64,000 nt of DNA, from contig CAWGMT010000004.1 of the NCBI GenBank assembly GCA_963823675.1, positions 62,001 through 126,000 on the forward strand, in the 5' to 3' direction. Position numbers and translations under genes: made by a program. The stretch's first letter is position 1. Each line of letters starts with the position of its first letter. The notes under the pieces were generated by a model that did no database searches, was not told where the DNA came from, and saw only the letters and a program-made list of their open reading frames with translations. Source of the DNA: CAWGMT01 sp963823675. Its GTDB lineage: Bacteria; Planctomycetota; Planctomycetia; Isosphaerales; Isosphaeraceae. This document shows, one piece after another, positions 1 to 9,897 of this stretch.

Positions 1-1710
1 CGTCCGGCTGCGGGAATCAAACAGAGCGACCCGCGCCGCGTTGTACTGGGTGAAAAACTGCTGATAGTTGGTATCGACGCGAGCAAATCCCTTGGGCCCG
101 ATCAGGATCGGATTGAGGAAGGCCCCGCCCGCGACCGTGAACACGCCTCCGTAGACGGCCAGTCCCGGCTGCCCGTTCGGGAAGACGAACGGGTCCTGGT
201 TGTAATCGCGGCGGCGGAAGTTGACCGGATCGCGCTGGGACTGGAAGTTCACGATCGTGAGCAATCGGGGAGTGTTGATGATGCGGAAGCTCCGAATCTC
301 GTCGCTGTAAACCTGGGTGGCCGTGGGCGGAAACGTGTATTCCCCATTGTAAAGTTGGCCCATCATCAGGTACGTCCGTCCTCCGATCGCGGCCATCTCG
401 CCGCCCGTAACCTGGAGCCGAGGGTCCCGTGCCTGCCGCACAAAAGCCGCCCCGCTCGTGCCGCTGACGATGGCATTGATCAATCCACTCACGTTGATGG
501 AAGTCAGCGAATCGTAGGTCTGATACTGATTCGTGATCGGGTTCTGGGAATAACCGCCGACGGTATAGAGTTGATTCCCGGTCTGGTAGAATTCCTGGTT
601 CGACGAGCTGAGCGACACTGCGACCGAAGCCGGTATGCCGACCGCGCTCCAGGGTTCGATCCAGGTCCGGCCGGTCGCCGGATCGATCACGATGATGTCG
701 TTGTTCTGGTCCTGGGGCGGGAAGTTTCCCGTGGGATTGAAATTGTGCAATCCGTTCGTCCGTCCCCCAAACAGCAGCCACAAGCCGTTGGCCTGGGCGT
801 AAACCGCCGACTGGATCGAGGGAAGCGACGGCAACGGGACCTGAGTGATCTCGAGCGAATACGGCAAGTTCTGGGTCGTCGCCACCACCGGCGTCGGTGA
901 TGCTGGCACAATTGGTGCCTGGGAGACAAAGGGAGGGCTCGCTAGATTGTTCGTGACTCCCGTCAGACCTTGAATCGTAGGGATCACAACCAGGCCCCCG
1001 CTTCCTCTGGCCGGGGTAACCGTCCCGTTGAGAGCCGTCTGACCGGGCACGCCCCCGACGACCCGGAGGGCGTCCAGATTCCCATCGAGCTCGCGCCAGA
1101 CCGCGACCTGACCTCCGCCGGTCACCCAGACTTTCACCCGATCGCCGCTCATGTCGCTGAATTTGACGCTCTGGCCCTGGGCCACCAGACCGTAGAAATC
1201 GCCGCCGGGCGTGTCGTCATTGTCCCCGTCGAAGAGTGTCCCGGTGGCGCCGGTCAATCCACTGCCTGGCGAGCCGTTGATCCACACCCGGTAAAAGGTC
1301 CCCGCCGCGAGCGGCCGCGCCAGTCTCAACGCCACGGATGACACAACAGCGCCGCGCTCGACGAACTCCGAATAACTCGCATTGATGATCGGTGTGGCAG
1401 GGCCGCTTCGCGTGACAATCTCGGGATCGACCGGGCCGACCCGGGTCACCTGATAGTCGGCCACATTGCTCGCGAGCCTGGCATTCAACGGCCCGTCAAA
1501 GTCGACGACCAGTGAGGCTGTCCCTGTCGCCTGGTTGATCTGCTCGTAAAGACCGGTGACCACAGGGCCATTTCCGTCGGCGGTGGAAAGCAACATCCGC
1601 TCTTCAAGGCGATCGAGCATTGGCCGATGACGGCTCCGCCGGCATCGTGCGCCAGCCACCTTCGTCTGGCTGCCAGCACGCGTCCGCAGCAACGACAGTA
1701 CGCTCCGCAT
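1..1710 (-). CDS. Large secreted Kelch-like protein with LEERMLLS N-terminus, 3' end outside window
   Basis: A continuous frame of 570 codons runs from an ATG at 1710 off the left edge. The start has a GAAGG motif about 8 nt upstream. The N-terminus is basic (MRSVLSLLRTRAG) and carries LDRLEERMLLS near residue 35, the motif that opens many planctomycete surface proteins. Next come a region reading VTRVGPVDPEI and YRVWINGSPG that looks like a beta-sandwich, and then a segment with Kelch-like strands (LLFGGRTNG, LYTVGGYSQN, AAIGGRTYLMMGQ). The protein is rich in G, N, Q and T with no cytoplasmic signature, so I infer an extracytoplasmic adhesin or structural role; no enzyme motif is visible. 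The C-terminus is not in the window. Arg-rich frames in the same stretch are shadows. Confidence 0.75.
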   Translation of the reverse strand, partial: MRSVLSLLRTRAGSQTKVAGARCRRSRHRPMLDRLEERMLLSTADGNGPVVTGLYEQINQATGTASLVVDFDGPLNARLASNVADYQVTRVGPVDPEIVTRSGPATPIINASYSEFVERGAVVSSVALRLARPLAAGTFYRVWINGSPGSGLTGATGTLFDGDNDDTPGGDFYGLVAQGQSVKFSDMSGDRVKVWVTGGGQVAVWRELDGNLDALRVVGGVPGQTALNGTVTPARGSGGLVVIPTIQGLTGVTNNLASPPFVSQAPIVPASPTPVVATTQNLPYSLEITQVPLPSLPSIQSAVYAQANGLWLLFGGRTNGLHNFNPTGNFPPQDQNNDIIVIDPATGRTWIEPWSAVGIPASVAVSLSSSNQEFYQTGNQLYTVGGYSQNPITNQYQTYDSLTSINVSGLINAIVSGTSGAAFVRQARDPRLQVTGGEMAAIGGRTYLMMGQLYNGEYTFPPTATQVYSDEIRSFRIINTPRLLTIVNFQSQRDPVNFRRRDYNQDPFVFPNGQPGLAVYGGVFTVAGGAFLNPILIGPKGFARVDTNYQQFFTQYNAARVALFDSRSRT

Positions 1711-1776
1711 CACAGTTACCTTCAATTGTGAGACGGTTTAACAATCCGCTCTACGCTGACGCTGGGATTGTGGGAA

Positions 1777-1821
1777 GGATTGGCAATCCGTCCTACGGTG
1801 AACTTGCATCAGCCAGTCGCC
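1777..1821 (+). repeat. Dispersed 45-bp repeat, copy 1
   Basis: This 45-bp element begins GGATTGGCAATCCGTCCTAC and recurs in the same orientation at 13661-13705 with a few substitutions. It contains a short palindrome (GGATTG..CAATCC). It lies in the spacer between the divergent surface-protein start and the 3' end of the PepSY gene. It resembles the dispersed repeats common in planctomycete intergenic DNA. Confidence 0.6.
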
Positions 1822-1905
1822 TTCACAATGCAACGTCGCCTTATTTGGCCAATCTATCGTATCGAAGCGGTCGGGCGCTTTCCAGGTAGAATCAGTCGAA
1901 TTTGC

Positions 1906-2637
1906 CTAAGGCACCCAGAGGCGGTAGAGGGCGACCACGAGAACCGCGCCGGCAAGAGCGACCACCACTCCGGAAATGCGTCTGAGCTTGAGGTAAAAGA
2001 GCAGGACCAAGCCGGTCAGCGAAATGATCGTCATCAGGACGGCCGAGATGTCGATGACGGCCGACCAGACCGGGCCGGAATCTCGGCCCTTGTGCAGGTC
2101 ATTGAGCACGGCGACCATCCCGTGGTAGGTCTGGGTGATGCGATAATCCCCCGATGTCAGGTCAATGAAGGCGTCGGCTGCGTATGCAGGCCCTTTGAAG
2201 GTCACGACGCATTCCTGGTCGTCGACGCGAAACTCGGCCAAAGCCCCGTGGATCGCGTGGGTGGCTCGAAGATATTCAACGATCTCGAGCTTGGCGACTC
2301 GAACGGACGGATCGGGCCCTTCACGCGAATCGAAATTGCCCGCCGCGCCGGTCCGGTTCAACCACTCGGGCCGGATCTTCCCTTCGGCTTCGGTTCGTCG
2401 CTCGCCAATGCTGGGAAACCAATCGGGGTGATTGAGCGTGAGCCCCGTCACGCTGAAGAACAGCACGGCCGCGAGCCCAAACATTGAGAGATAGATATGC
2501 AGCCAGCGCATCAGCTTGGCAAACCGGATGTTGAACCTGCGTTTCCAGGGACGGGCAGGCCCGCGCGAGCGCCCGCTCGAACTATTTTGCCGGAGCCTTG
2601 CGACGATACTCGACCGTAGCGGATTTGATCTCGACAT
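1906..2637 (-). CDS. PepSY-associated transmembrane protein
   Basis: The protein of up to 243 residues matches the PepSY_TM_like family. After an Arg-rich N-terminus (RPWKRRFNIRFAKLMRW) comes a first membrane helix (LHIYLSMFGLAAVLFFSVTG) followed by LTLNHPDWF, the usual family sequence. A periplasmic PepSY-like region with TFKGPAYAADAFIDL follows, then YHGMVAVLNDLHKGRDSG and two C-terminal helices. The family often sits beside ApbE/DUF2271 genes in loci linked to iron uptake or extracytoplasmic redox chemistry, which is the arrangement here. The start is uncertain: the ATG at 2637 overlaps the restored end of the upstream apbE gene (2582) by 56 nt, and a non-ATG start nearer 2580 is possible. 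It is probably co-transcribed with apbE. Confidence 0.82.
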   Translation of the reverse strand: MSRSNPLRSSIVARLRQNSSSGRSRGPARPWKRRFNIRFAKLMRWLHIYLSMFGLAAVLFFSVTGLTLNHPDWFPSIGERRTEAEGKIRPEWLNRTGAAGNFDSREGPDPSVRVAKLEIVEYLRATHAIHGALAEFRVDDQECVVTFKGPAYAADAFIDLTSGDYRITQTYHGMVAVLNDLHKGRDSGPVWSAVIDISAVLMTIISLTGLVLLFYLKLRRISGVVVALAGAVLVVALYRLWVP

Positions 2638-4199
2638 TGCGCCTGGAGTTCCTCGGTGAACGGCTTATCCGCCAGAGTCACCTGCTTGCGAATGCTCTGG
2701 TACGTCCCGTGTTCGCGGGCGGCTTCGATGCACACGGTATACTCGCCGCCACCGAGCTGTTTTCCGTTGTTATCCTTGCCATCCCAGATCACCTTGTATT
2801 TTCCCGGCTGGCGAGTCGGCCGCGAGACGGTGAAGAGGATCTCCTTCTTCTCGACCAGCTTGCGGTCGCGGTCGCCCTTATACCAGCGCTTCAGGTCGGG
2901 AAGCCATTGAAACGGACCGGCACCGCCAAAGGAAACCCAAAGCGCCAGCGTGCGGACCGGAAAACCCTCCTGGTCCTCGATCCAGACCGCGAGATAGGGA
3001 CGGCGATAGCGGCCCGACGCACCGGGCGGGCGGTTGATCTCGTAATTGACCACCAGCTCGAAATTGGGGGCCCAGTCCCGAGCCGATCCCTCGGTGCGTT
3101 TCGCCTTCTCTTTTTTCTCATCTGCCTCTGGCGCCTGGAACCGAACAGCCGCCGGGCTCGCGCCCGAGGGCCGGCTGCGCTCGTACCTGTGCCAGCCGTC
3201 GCTTTTTACAACGTCTCCCGCTCGAGTCACGATCAGGCAGGCGACTCCCGCGAGCGAATTCGCCAGCCGGATGCTGTCGCCGGGCGGCAGCACGTTGAAA
3301 ACCTTGGCCAGGACATCGGCGTCGATTCCCCGCGCCGCGACGACCGTCGCACTGGTCACGTGCTCCACCGGCCGCGCTGTCCGGGGATCGAAGATATGCG
3401 AATACCATCGTCGTTGAATCCGGAACCCGCGCTGCGAGCTCCCGCTGGTGGCGACCGAGCGGTCGGCGATGGCGAGGTAGGCCAGAGGCTCCGATGACTC
3501 GGAATCGGCCCACGGGGCGGCGATGCCGATCGTGGCGCTGATCTTGCCCCGGGCGCAGAGGTCGCCGCCGACGTTGAGCATCACGCCGCGAACGCCGCGA
3601 CTCTGGTCAAGCGCGGCCTCGCAGGCCGTTTCGACGATGTGGCCCTTGGCGATTCCGTTAAGGCTGAGCGGACAGTCCGACGTGCGCTCGGCGGTCCGGG
3701 CCGCCGGATCAAGCTTCCAGGCCGGCCCGTTCATGAGGGAGGTAGCAGCGGCCAGCTCGGAGCCAGTCGGGGTACGGCCGATCTCCGCGCAATGAGTCCA
3801 GAGTCGGGTCAAGCTTTCAACTCGCGGGTCGAACGCCCGGCCGCTCCATTCGCCCCAGCGGTCGCAGGCGCTCAGAACGTCGAACAGTTCGCGAGACACC
3901 CGGATGGGCGTCCCCGCCGTGGCCTGTTGCCACCGGCTGAATTCGCTTTGAGTGTCGTAGCTGCTATAGATCGAGCTCAGGCGGTCGATCTCGGCCAGGG
4001 CGCGCGTCTCGGCCCAGCGAGCGGCTTCGCGGTTGTCGGCCGCGACCGCCAGCTCGAGCGACGTGCCCAGCACGTTCTCGTGATAGAAGACGAACTGCTC
4101 GGCGCCGGCTGCCGGCGAGGGCCGCGCGCTGGCGCATAGAGCACAAAGAAACAAGACAAGACCGGAATGCTGAGACACGATTGAAACGGAAACTCCCAT
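2582..4199 (-). CDS. apbE: FAD:protein FMN transferase with C-terminal DUF2271 domain (frameshifted near the 3' end)
   Basis: ApbE attaches FMN covalently to extracytoplasmic redox proteins. From the ATG at 4199 there is a signal peptide (SIVSQHSGLVLFLCALCASA) and then the ApbE fold. It has NVLGTSLELAV, the core SLNGIAKGHIVE, VNVGGDLCARG-like strands, TSGSSQRGF and HIFDPRTARPVEH. A charged linker leads to DUF2271 (NFELVVNYEINRPPG, YLAVWIEDQEGFPVRTLALW, IWDGKDNNGKQL). The annotated frame runs into a spurious tail ending at 2511. Another frame gives NVEIKSATVEYRRKAPAK followed by a stop at 2582, the expected DUF2271 end, so one extra base lies near 2640. The restored length is 538 residues. It precedes the PepSY gene on the same strand. 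Confidence 0.88.
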
Positions 4200-4290
4200 G
4201 GCAGAGTCGAGCTCTGGTCTTGGGTTCTTCTCGCGAAAGCAACCGACGCGGCTTGACGCGCCACCAGCCGTCCTGGGGTGCGCACGGCGC

Positions 4291-4527
4291 CTACGGTCCT
4301 GCCGGAGTCGGCGCCGGCTGAGGATGGACCTCGACCACCAAGCCGAGATCGATGTAGTGCGGGCCGTCGTCGTCCTGGACGGTGAGGTCCCGACCGCGGG
4401 GCGTCGTCGGAATCGCGATGAAGTCGGGATGCCTGACCAGATAGCTGCGCCCATCGACGAGATAGATGGTGAAAGGGCGAAACGGCTGCGCATGCATCGC
4501 GTTCCGGACCGGTTCAATCGTGGCCAT
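4291..4527 (-). CDS. Small conserved protein with VRHPDFIAI motif
   Basis: This is a 78-residue protein from an ATG at 4527, with an AGGAG ribosome site about 9 nt upstream. It reads as a compact beta-rich protein: FRPFTIYLVDGRSYLVRHPDFIAIP, then a GRDLTVQDDDGPHYIDL strand pair, ending in a Pro-rich tail. A second member with the same VRHPDFIA core lies at 45907-46132. I recognise it as a recurrent short planctomycete protein of unknown function and can name no catalytic residue. It sits just upstream of apbE on the same strand (spacing about 90 nt) but need not be functionally linked. Confidence 0.7.
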   Translation of the reverse strand: MATIEPVRNAMHAQPFRPFTIYLVDGRSYLVRHPDFIAIPTTPRGRDLTVQDDDGPHYIDLGLVVEVHPQPAPTPAGP

Positions 4528-4727
4528 GAGGCAGGCTCCTGTCATCTTTCGCCATGCACATCCCCTCGCACTACGACCGTGCCGGGTGTCGGCCCATTCA
4601 AAGCATCCTAACCGCCACGTCTGTATAAGGCAACGCCGGACGACGGGTGTGTGCATGGACCTCATTGACATCCCGCGGTTGCGGATCGAAGGTGAAGCGA
4701 ACCCGGCTCGCGTCGCGGACGCTCCAC

Positions 4728-4992
4728 ACTAACCCGACGCTCCAGTTTTGGTGTTGCGCTTTTGGGAACTGCCCCCGATGGGTCCGACGCATGAGCCAGC
4801 CACCGCACGCGATCCGACCGATCTGACTGATCCGACCGATCGGTCCGATCAAATGCGGTGGCTGGCAATCCCCAGGGCGTTGCCTTGGGCTGGTATGTGG
4901 TTGCCCCAGCGGGGCGCAAAAACAGCGCAACACCAAAACGCGCCAGCGAGGGGCAATCGCGGGCGGATCCCACGCTGGCGGGTCGGGTTAGT
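4728..4992. repeat. 265-bp nested palindrome (MITE-like or REP-type element)
   Basis: Three perfect inverted pairs nest around one centre. ACTAACCCGAC (4728-4738) pairs with its complement at 4982-4992, TTTTGGTGTTGCGC (4746-4759) with 4925-4938, and GCCAGCCACCGCA (4795-4807) with 4854-4866. The centre holds two copies of an 18-bp unit starting GATCCGACCGATC (4811-4846). The right arm carries about 35 extra bases with its own GCGCCAGCGAGGG/CACGCTGGCGGG hairpin. No reading frame in it looks coding. Confidence 0.75.
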
Positions 4993-5083
4993 ATGACCGG
5001 CAGGCCCACGTCAAAGAAATCCGCCAATTCCCGTAACAATCCCACCTGGAAATCGGCCTTCAGGGTTAGCGGGAGATGGAACC

Positions 5084-5299
5084 TTGGTGCAGAGCGGCGA
5101 ACGACCGGATCCCGAGCGTCTGATGGCCGAGGCGCGGCGGGGCCATGCCGACTGCCTTCGAGAGTTGCTGGCCTGGACGGATTATCCTTCGACGAGGTGC
5201 CCGGCAATGGGCCCCGACGACGGCCGCGATGCGGCTGCTCTGGCCGCGTGCGCTGGAACTGCTCCGGAACTGCACAACTGGGAGGCCATCATTGCATAA
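5084..5299 (+). pseudogene. Probable N-terminal fragment of an ECF sigma factor
   Basis: From a TTG preceded by GGGAGATGG, the frame begins with a plausible ECF region 2 opening: ERPDPERLMAEARRGHADC followed by LRELLAW. In planctomycete ECF factors this is followed by the region 2 helices, but here similarity is lost after about 30 residues and the frame stops at 5299. It lies 165 nt upstream of the intact ECF gene. I read it as a decayed sigma gene; the resemblance is short, so this is tentative. Confidence 0.4.
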
Positions 5300-5413
5300 T
5301 CCCACCGAATCCTGGTACCGTTCATCATCAGACATCCGGTATGTCGATGTCGACGGCCGGCAGGTCCGACTTGCCAAGGGGCGCGGCAGTATTCCGGAAA
5401 ATCTTGCCGCCCC

Positions 5414-5463
5414 GGGGTGTCCTGGTTTCGCCCCGTCCCACGCCTTTTACTTAGGGGGCCCGT
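5414..5463 (+). promoter_or_regulatory. Conserved 50-nt leader of the ECF-kinase operon, copy 1
   Basis: The 50 nt before the sigma-factor ATG match those before the ATG at 10801 in 41 of 50 positions without gaps. Conserved blocks are GGGGTGTCCT, CCGTC, CACGCCTTT and AGG. CCGTC resembles an ECF -10 element (CGTC), with GGGGTGTCC as the possible -35 about 12-14 nt upstream, a shorter spacer than usual. Autoregulation by the adjacent sigma factor is inferred. The 3' end, AGGGGG 7 nt before ATG, serves as ribosome site. Confidence 0.5.
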
Positions 5464-6033
5464 ATGGCCCTTGCAGAGGCGGACCACGGTCCGGCGCTGG
5501 AACGATTTCGGGAGTATCTGCACCTGCTCGGCCGGCTTCAGCTTGATGCCCGCTGGCAAGCCAAGGTGGACCTCTCCGGGGTCGTGCAGCAAACCTTGTT
5601 CGAAGCGCACCAGGCCTGGGAGCAGCTACGCCATTGGGATGTGGACCGCCAGGCGGCCTGGCTCCGACGGGCGCTGGCCCACAACCTGACCGATGAAGTG
5701 CGCAAGCTCGGCACGGCCCGACGCGACGTCGGACTGGAGCGCCCCCTCGATCAGGCAATGGAGGAATCGTCGGCCCGGCTCGAATCCTGGCTGGCAAACA
5801 ACGACTCGTCTCCCAGCGAGCGGGCCGAGCGGAACGAGCAGTTGCTGAGCCTGGCCGCGGCTTTGGCCCGGCTGGCGCCGGATCAGCGCACGGCCGTCGA
5901 GCTGCGCCACCTGCACGGCTGCTCGCTGGAGGAGGCAGCCCAGCGGATGGAACGCAGCAAGGAAGCGTGCGCCAAGTTGCTCTATCGTGGACTGAAACGC
6001 CTACGTGAATTGCTGGACGCGACAGAGCCATGA
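5464..6033 (+). CDS. ECF RNA polymerase sigma factor of the planctomycete kinase-linked type
   Basis: This 189-residue protein has a region 2 with FREYLHLLGRLQLDARWQAK, DLSGVVQQTLFEAHQAWEQL, and AAWLRRALAHNLTDEVRKL, the sigma2 helices for core binding and -10 recognition. An acidic linker follows, then region 4 (LARLAPDQRTAVELRHLHG, LEEAAQRMERSKEACAKLLYRGLKRLRELL), the helix-turn-helix for the -35. The ATG is preceded by AGGGGG. The stop overlaps the next start as ATGA (6030-6033), indicating translational coupling with the Ser/Thr kinase. No anti-sigma gene is adjacent, so I infer that the membrane kinase controls this factor, as described for ECF/STK pairs in planctomycetes. Confidence 0.93.
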   Translation: MALAEADHGPALERFREYLHLLGRLQLDARWQAKVDLSGVVQQTLFEAHQAWEQLRHWDVDRQAAWLRRALAHNLTDEVRKLGTARRDVGLERPLDQAMEESSARLESWLANNDSSPSERAERNEQLLSLAAALARLAPDQRTAVELRHLHGCSLEEAAQRMERSKEACAKLLYRGLKRLRELLDATEP

Positions 6034-9000
6034 CCCGTGAACCCGCCGACTCGCTGAGCTCCGCCGACCGCCTGGGCGCGGTGTTGGCCGCCTGCATCGA
6101 AGCCGTGGACCGCGGCGACGCCGACGCCGAAACGGTCATTGCTCGCTATCCCGAATACGTGGCAGAGCTGCGCGAATTCTTTGCGGCGGAAGAGCGCGCG
6201 GCGCGCCTCGCGGCTCCCCTGCAGTCCGTGCTCCAGGCGCCGCAGACGGTGAGCGCGACGGATGCTGCACTCGCGCTGCCCAATCCCCTCGGCGACTTCC
6301 GCCTGCTCCGGGAGGTCGGCCGCGGCGGCATGGGCGTCGTCTACGAGGCCGAGCAGATGTCGCTGGGCCGGCGGGTCGCGCTCAAAGTGCTGCCGATGGC
6401 CGCGGCCGTGGGCCCGCGTGGGCTGCAGCGCTTCCAGAACGAGGCGCGGGCGGCGGCCGGCCTGCACCACACCAACATCGCGCCGGTGTACGCCGTCGGC
6501 AGCGAACGCGGCGTCCCCTACTACGCCATGCAGTTCATCGACGGCCAGACCCTTTCCGCGATCGTTGCCCAACTGCGCCGCCGGCAGGGAGCGGCGACTG
6601 GCGGCGCACCCGGAGCGGCGGAGGACCAGCCGACCTCGCGCGACGCACCGGCCGGCCCGCCGGGCGAGCCGGCGCCGGAGGCTGGTACGAGCACGGCGCC
6701 CTTGGGGCTGCTCTCGACGCCGGAGGGCCTGCGCGGGGGGGAATACTACCGGATAGTGGCGGGGCTGGGCGTGCAGGCGGCCGAGGCGCTGGACTGCGCC
6801 CACCAGCTCGGTGTCGTGCACCGGGACGTCAAGCCCGCCAACCTCATGGTCGGGGCCGGCGGCCACCTGTGGGTGACCGACTTCGGCCTGGCCCGGATGC
6901 AGGCCGACGCCAGCATCACGGCCACAGGAGACCTGGTCGGCACGCTGCGCTACATGAGCCCGGAGTCCGCCGCAGGCGGAGCCACGCGGGTGGTGATCGA
7001 CCACCGCACCGATGTCTACTCGCTGGGCGCCACGCTGTACGAGCTGCTGACGCTGCGGCCGGTCTTCCCGGGCACAGACCGGCAGGAGGTACTGCGGCAG
7101 ATCGCGTTCGACGAGCCGCCTCCCCTGCGCCGGCTCAACCGGGCTGTGCCGGCGGAGCTGGAGGTGGTCGTGCTCAAGGCGCTCGAGAAGAGTCCGGCCG
7201 ACCGCTACGCCACGGCGCAGGATTTGGCCGACGACCTGCGCCGCTGGCTGGACGACCGGTCCATCCTGGCGCGGCGGCCATCCTGGGCGCGGGTGGCGGC
7301 GCGGTGGTCGCGGCGCCACAAGCCGCTGGTCGGGGCCGCATTGACGGTGCTTCTGATGGCGGCGGCGCTGGGAGGCGGCACCTGGATGTGGTGGGCGCAG
7401 AAACGGGCGGGCGCCGAGGGCGAGGCCCGGGCTGCCCTGCGGGAGGCGGCCGGGCTGCTGGAGGAGGAGCGCTGGCCCGAGGCGTTGAGCGCTGCCCGCC
7501 GGGCGGAAGGAGTCATGGCCGGCGTCGGGGCCGACCCGGGCCTGCGCCGACAGGCACGCACGCTGGTCAAGGACCTGGAGATGGTGCGCCGGTTGCAGGA
7601 GGCGCGCTTGCAGGGGGCCGCGACAGGGAACAGTGGGGACTTCGACTCGGGAGCGGCCGACGCCGCGTACGCGGCGGCCTTCCAACAGTACGGGCTGGAA
7701 GTGGACGGGCTCGACCCCCAGGAGGCGGCGGGGCAGATCCGGGCGCGGCCCATCCACGCGCAACTGGCGGCGGCGCTGGACCACTGGGCACTCGCCCGGC
7801 AGAGGCTCAAGGCGGATGGCTGGAAGCAGCGCCTGGCGTTCGCCCGGGCGATCGATCCGGACGTGCGGCGCAACCGCCTGCGAGATTTTGTGGAATCGAA
7901 GGACCGCAAAGTCCTGGACGAGGTGGTCGCTGCCACCCCGGCAGGCGATGGTCCGGTACCGACCCTTCAACTGTTGGGCATGGTTATTACCCGCGGGACG
8001 GCTTCGGGTGAGCGGCTAGCAGCGCTGCTGGCGCAGGTGCAGCAGCGGCACCCCGACGACTTCTGGATCAACGAAACGCTAGGGGTAGTTCACTACCACG
8101 CGCGGCCCCCGCGCCTGGACGAGGCGATCCGCTACCTTACGGCTGCTGTTGCCCTCCGGCCTCAGAGTCCGGGTGCTCATCTGAATCTTGGCACGGTTCT
8201 TGACGAAAAGGACCAGCTTGACGAGGCCATCGCCGAGTTTCACGCAGTGCTCCGCCTCAACAAGGATTACGCCGCGGCACACAGCATGCTCGGTCAGACG
8301 CTCAGGCGGAAGGGGCGGCTGGACGAGGGCATCGACGAGCTCCAAGAAGCGCTCCGCCTCGTGAAGATTGACCCCGAAACGCACTGCATGCTCGCCAACG
8401 CGCTTGCGGACAAGGGTCGGCTGGAGGAGGCAATCTCCGAGCACCGGGAGGCCCTGCGCCTCAAGCCGGATCTCGTCGAAGCCCACATCAACCTCGGCAA
8501 CTTACTTCTAAATGGACATGTTGATGAGGCCATTGCCGAGTACCGGGAGGGCCTCCGCCTCAGGCCGGATCTGGCCGCGGCCCACAACAACCTCGGCATT
8601 GCCCTTAGGAGCAGTGGGCAGGTGGATGAGGCGATTGCCGCGTACCGCGAGTGCCTCCGCCTCGAGCCGGACCGCGCCGCGGTCCAAATCGAGCTGGGCG
8701 CACTCCTCTGCGACCAAAAGCACGACTACGACGGGGCAATTGCCGCGTTCCGGGCGGCCCTTCGGCTCCGAAAGGATGATGCCTTGGCCCACCGGAACCT
8801 CGGCAACGCCCTCCAGCACAAGGGACTACTTGACGAGGCTATCGCCGAGTACCGCACAGCCATCCTACTCAAGGTCGATGGGGCCGAAGCCCGCTGCGGC
8901 CTCGCCCTCGCCTTGCGGGGCAAGGGCCAGTTGGACGAGGCCGTTGTCCAGTATCGGGAGGCAATCCGCCTCAAGCCGGATCTCGCCGAAGCCCACATCA

Positions 9001-9897
9001 ACCTGGGAGCACTCCTATGCGACGAAAAACACGACTACGACGGGGCGATTGCCGTCTTTCAGGAGGCCATCCGCCTCAACAAAGATAACGCCGCAGCCCA
9101 CTACAACTTGGCCGTTGTTCTCGGCCATAAAGATGGTCAGCTAGACGACGCCATCGCCGAGTACCATGCGGCCATCCGGCTCAAGGCGGATCACGCCGAG
9201 GCCCACTGCAACCTTGGCAAGGCGCTCGTAAAGAAAGGGCAGTTCCGCGAGGCCGTGGAAGAACTGCGCCGCGGCCACGAACTCGGCTCCCGCAACCAGC
9301 GCTGGCCCTATCCTTCGGCGAAGTGGTTGCGGCAGGCCGAAGGTCTCGCCGACCTCGACGCCCGACTGCCGGAGATCCTCAACGGAAAGGTGCAACCGAA
9401 GGACGCGCCCGAGCGCCTGGCCCTCGCCAGGGTCTGCCAGCAGCCCTTCAAGGCCCTGTTCGCGGCCTCCGCCCGCTTCTACGCGGAAGCGTTCGCCGAG
9501 CAGGCACCTTTGGCCGACGACCTGAATGCCGGTCATCGCTACAACGCCGCCTGCGTAGCCGCCCGGGCCGGCTGCGGTCAGGGAAAGGATGCGGATAAAC
9601 TCGACACCAAACAACGCGCCGGCCTCCGCAAACAAGCGCTGGACTGGCCTGCGCGCTGATGCGAAAGCGTATCGGCAGATGCTGGATAAGTCCGCCGAGA
9701 AGGCCGGCACCGAGATCGCGCAACGGATGCAGCAGTGGTTGCAGGACACTGATTTCAGCGGCGTCCGCGGCCCCGAGGCCCTGGGCCGGCTGCCCGAAGC
9801 CGAACGAGGTGATTGGCATAAGCTCTGGGAAGAGGTTGCGGCGTTGCGGCAAGGTGCCGCCAAACCGGCGCAGCCTGCTAGCCGCGCACGGCCTTGA
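6030..9897 (+). CDS. Membrane Ser/Thr protein kinase with TPR array (frameshift near 9648)
   Basis: The kinase begins with a short helical domain (LAACIEAVDRGD, IARYPEYVAELREF). The Hanks kinase domain runs from about residue 90 to 410: glycine loop VGRGGMGVV, VALK lysine 119, HRDVKPAN with Asp266, and DFGLA with Asp284. It has an unusual Pro/Ala insert at about 185-232. One membrane helix follows at about 432-454, and then roughly a dozen TPR motifs of the EAIAEYREALRLKPD type between about 690 and 1075. The uncorrected frame stops at 9659. One extra C near 9648 explains this: the other frame gives LRADAKAYRQMLDKS through LWEEVAALRQ and ends at 9897. That tail matches the end of the kinase at 61222-64000. 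The restored length is 1288 residues. It is coupled to the ECF gene by ATGA. Confidence 0.92.

Noticed and set aside
17..781. Open frame of 254 residues on the minus strand
   Set aside because: It is His/Arg-rich with no family pattern. The neighbouring minus frame carries the ordered Kelch-like sequence and runs on to the LEERMLLS start at 1710.
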